Positions 14,706 through 15,742 of a stretch of DNA of 15,742 nt are shown here, one piece after another (positions within the stretch are counted from its first letter, which is position 1; the number at the start of each line of letters is the position of its first letter). The stretch comes from Clostridia bacterium (lineage in GTDB: Bacteria > Bacillota_A > Clostridia > Christensenellales > Aristaeellaceae): NCBI GenBank assembly GCA_025997215.1, contig BNUH01000064.1, forward strand, positions 1-15,742, in the 5' to 3' direction. Position numbers and translations under genes: made by a program. A model generated the notes under the pieces. It saw only the letters and a list, made by a program, of their open reading frames with translations. It ran no database searches and had not been told where the DNA came from.

Positions 14706-15742
14706 GTTCGGTGGAATGTGTATACGGCGCACTCCAGCCGCCCATTATACACGCGCGGTTTGCGGTCCGCCTTCATACCAAAGACGCGCTCAAATCCAGG
14801 ATGCGCGGATAGGACGGTCATTGACCAGCCCGGGTGACGATTCCATAGCGTGCGCAGGATGCGGATGGCGCGTTCTGCTGCCGCTTGATCGCCTATACGG
14901 ACACCGTATGGCGGGTTGCAAACGAACGCGCCGACGGGTTCAGCCATGTTGATATCGGCGGCGTCGAGCGTGCGGAATGGTACGGCTGCGGTTAGGTCGG
15001 CTTGGCGGGCGTGGCGGCGGGCCAGTTCCAGCGCATCGGCGTCGATGTCGCTGCCAGTTATTTTTGATTCAAGCCTTTCAGACTCTATAAGAATTCTTGC
15101 CTGGGCTTCGACGCGGGCGGCGGCGTAAGCGTCCGCCCAACCGGGCCATGATTCCGACACGAATTCGCGCGAAAGCCCCGGGGCGCGGCGCTGGGCGATC
15201 AGCGCGGCCTCCAGCGGTATAACGCCCGTGCCGCACATGGGATCGCATAGCGGCAGACCTGGCCGCCAATCCGATAGGAGTACAAGTGCGGCGGCAAGGG
15301 TTTCACGCAGCGGGGCCTCGCCGTTCCAAGTGCGATAGCCGCGGCGGTGGAGCGCGTCGCCCGATGTATCCAGCGTGAGCGTGGCTTCATCGCCTCGCAC
15401 AGCTACTTCGACCGGGAAAGTCGCGCCCGTCTCCGGAATGATGGCGGAACGCTCGCGCAGTTTCTCGACGATTGCCTTCTTGACGATGGCTTGGCAGTCG
15501 GAGACGCTCATCAGTTGTGCGCGGACGCACTTGCCCGATACGGGGATGCGCGCGTCGCGGGGCATCAGATTCAGCCAGGGCAGCGCGCGAGTGCCTTCAA
15601 ATAATTGGTCGAATGTGCGCGCGGGAAAGCGTCCTACCACCTGTCGGATCCTGTCGGCACAGCGCAGATTCAGGTTCGCGCGGGCGGCTGAGGCGTTATC
15701 ACCCGTGAATGACGCGCCGCCGTTCAGCGCTGTTACGTCGCT
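14699..15742 (-). CDS. RlmL/YpsC-type class I SAM-dependent 23S rRNA guanine-N2 methyltransferase, N-terminus cut by window edge
   Basis: Cytoplasmic enzyme expected to methylate a 23S rRNA guanine N2 (the family of E. coli RlmL and B. subtilis YpsC). The reading frame is open to the window edge, giving 347 visible residues; full relatives have about 380, so roughly 30 N-terminal residues are missing. The visible start belongs to the THUMP-containing region (ANLNLRCADRI, then FPARTFDQLFEGTRALPW). The Rossmann methyltransferase domain follows, with SAM motif I CDPMCGTGVIPLEAALIA, the acidic ribose-binding GSDIDADALELA, and the catalytic NPPYGVRIG. The end is complete (PGFERVFGMKADRKPRVYNGRLEC). 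A GTG at 15640 is only an internal codon and not a start. It overlaps the carboxypeptidase gene tail to tail by 7 bases. Confidence 0.92.
   Translation of the reverse strand, partial: SDVTALNGGASFTGDNASAARANLNLRCADRIRQVVGRFPARTFDQLFEGTRALPWLNLMPRDARIPVSGKCVRAQLMSVSDCQAIVKKAIVEKLRERSAIIPETGATFPVEVAVRGDEATLTLDTSGDALHRRGYRTWNGEAPLRETLAAALVLLSDWRPGLPLCDPMCGTGVIPLEAALIAQRRAPGLSREFVSESWPGWADAYAAARVEAQARILIESERLESKITGSDIDADALELARRHARQADLTAAVPFRTLDAADINMAEPVGAFVCNPPYGVRIGDQAAAERAIRILRTLWNRHPGWSMTVLSAHPGFERVFGMKADRKPRVYNGRLECAVYTFHRTH

Overview
The window looks like chromosomal core-genome sequence from a fairly GC-rich Gram-positive bacterium, most likely a Clostridia-type Bacillota. The grounds are strong AGGAGG-type ribosome binding sites, sigma-A-like promoters, a bleomycin-hydrolase-type aminopeptidase C, a Firmicutes-style D-Ala-D-Ala carboxypeptidase, and an Eis-like acetyltransferase next to a DUF2156 protein. 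No phage, insertion sequence, CRISPR array, rRNA or tRNA gene was seen. The placement is inference from protein style, not from a marker gene.

Layout. (1) 1-3232, plus strand: the C-terminal part of a YegS/DagK-type lipid kinase whose upstream 145 bases are not readable as its N-terminal part, an acyltransferase-3 membrane protein, and aminopeptidase C (pepC). All three overlap by a few bases. (2) 3233-3400: a gap with two strong hairpins. (3) 3401-6903, plus strand: a tight aroB-aroA-aroC cluster covering three shikimate-pathway steps, ending at chorismate. (4) 6914-12046, minus strand: an exported beta-propeller-like protein, a DUF2156 protein, an Eis-like GNAT acetyltransferase, a PF04909 amidohydrolase and an AP-endonuclease-2-type sugar isomerase. 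The last three are within 0-3 bases of each other. (5) 12200-12949, minus strand: the YebC/PmpR family regulator on its own promoter. (6) 12950-13235: a divergent intergenic region with a dense nested palindrome. (7) 13236-14705, plus strand: a secreted, membrane-anchored D-Ala-D-Ala carboxypeptidase. (8) 14699-15742, minus strand: an RlmL/YpsC-type 23S rRNA guanine methyltransferase that runs off the window and overlaps the carboxypeptidase tail to tail.

How the genes fit together. aroB, aroA and aroC are a clear metabolic unit. Genes 1-3 are coupled but share no obvious pathway. In the minus-strand block, the amidohydrolase and isomerase suggest breakdown of a small carbohydrate-like substrate, while the two GNAT-fold proteins suggest acyl or aminoacyl transfer; the common purpose is unknown.

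The most unusual feature is the palindromic element at 13057-13152. It can fold as four successive hairpins or as one long rod. Two of its hairpins are inverted diverged copies of each other whose differences preserve base pairing. A 12-base tandem repeat at the start of pepC is the second notable feature. No clearly new multi-gene system was found.
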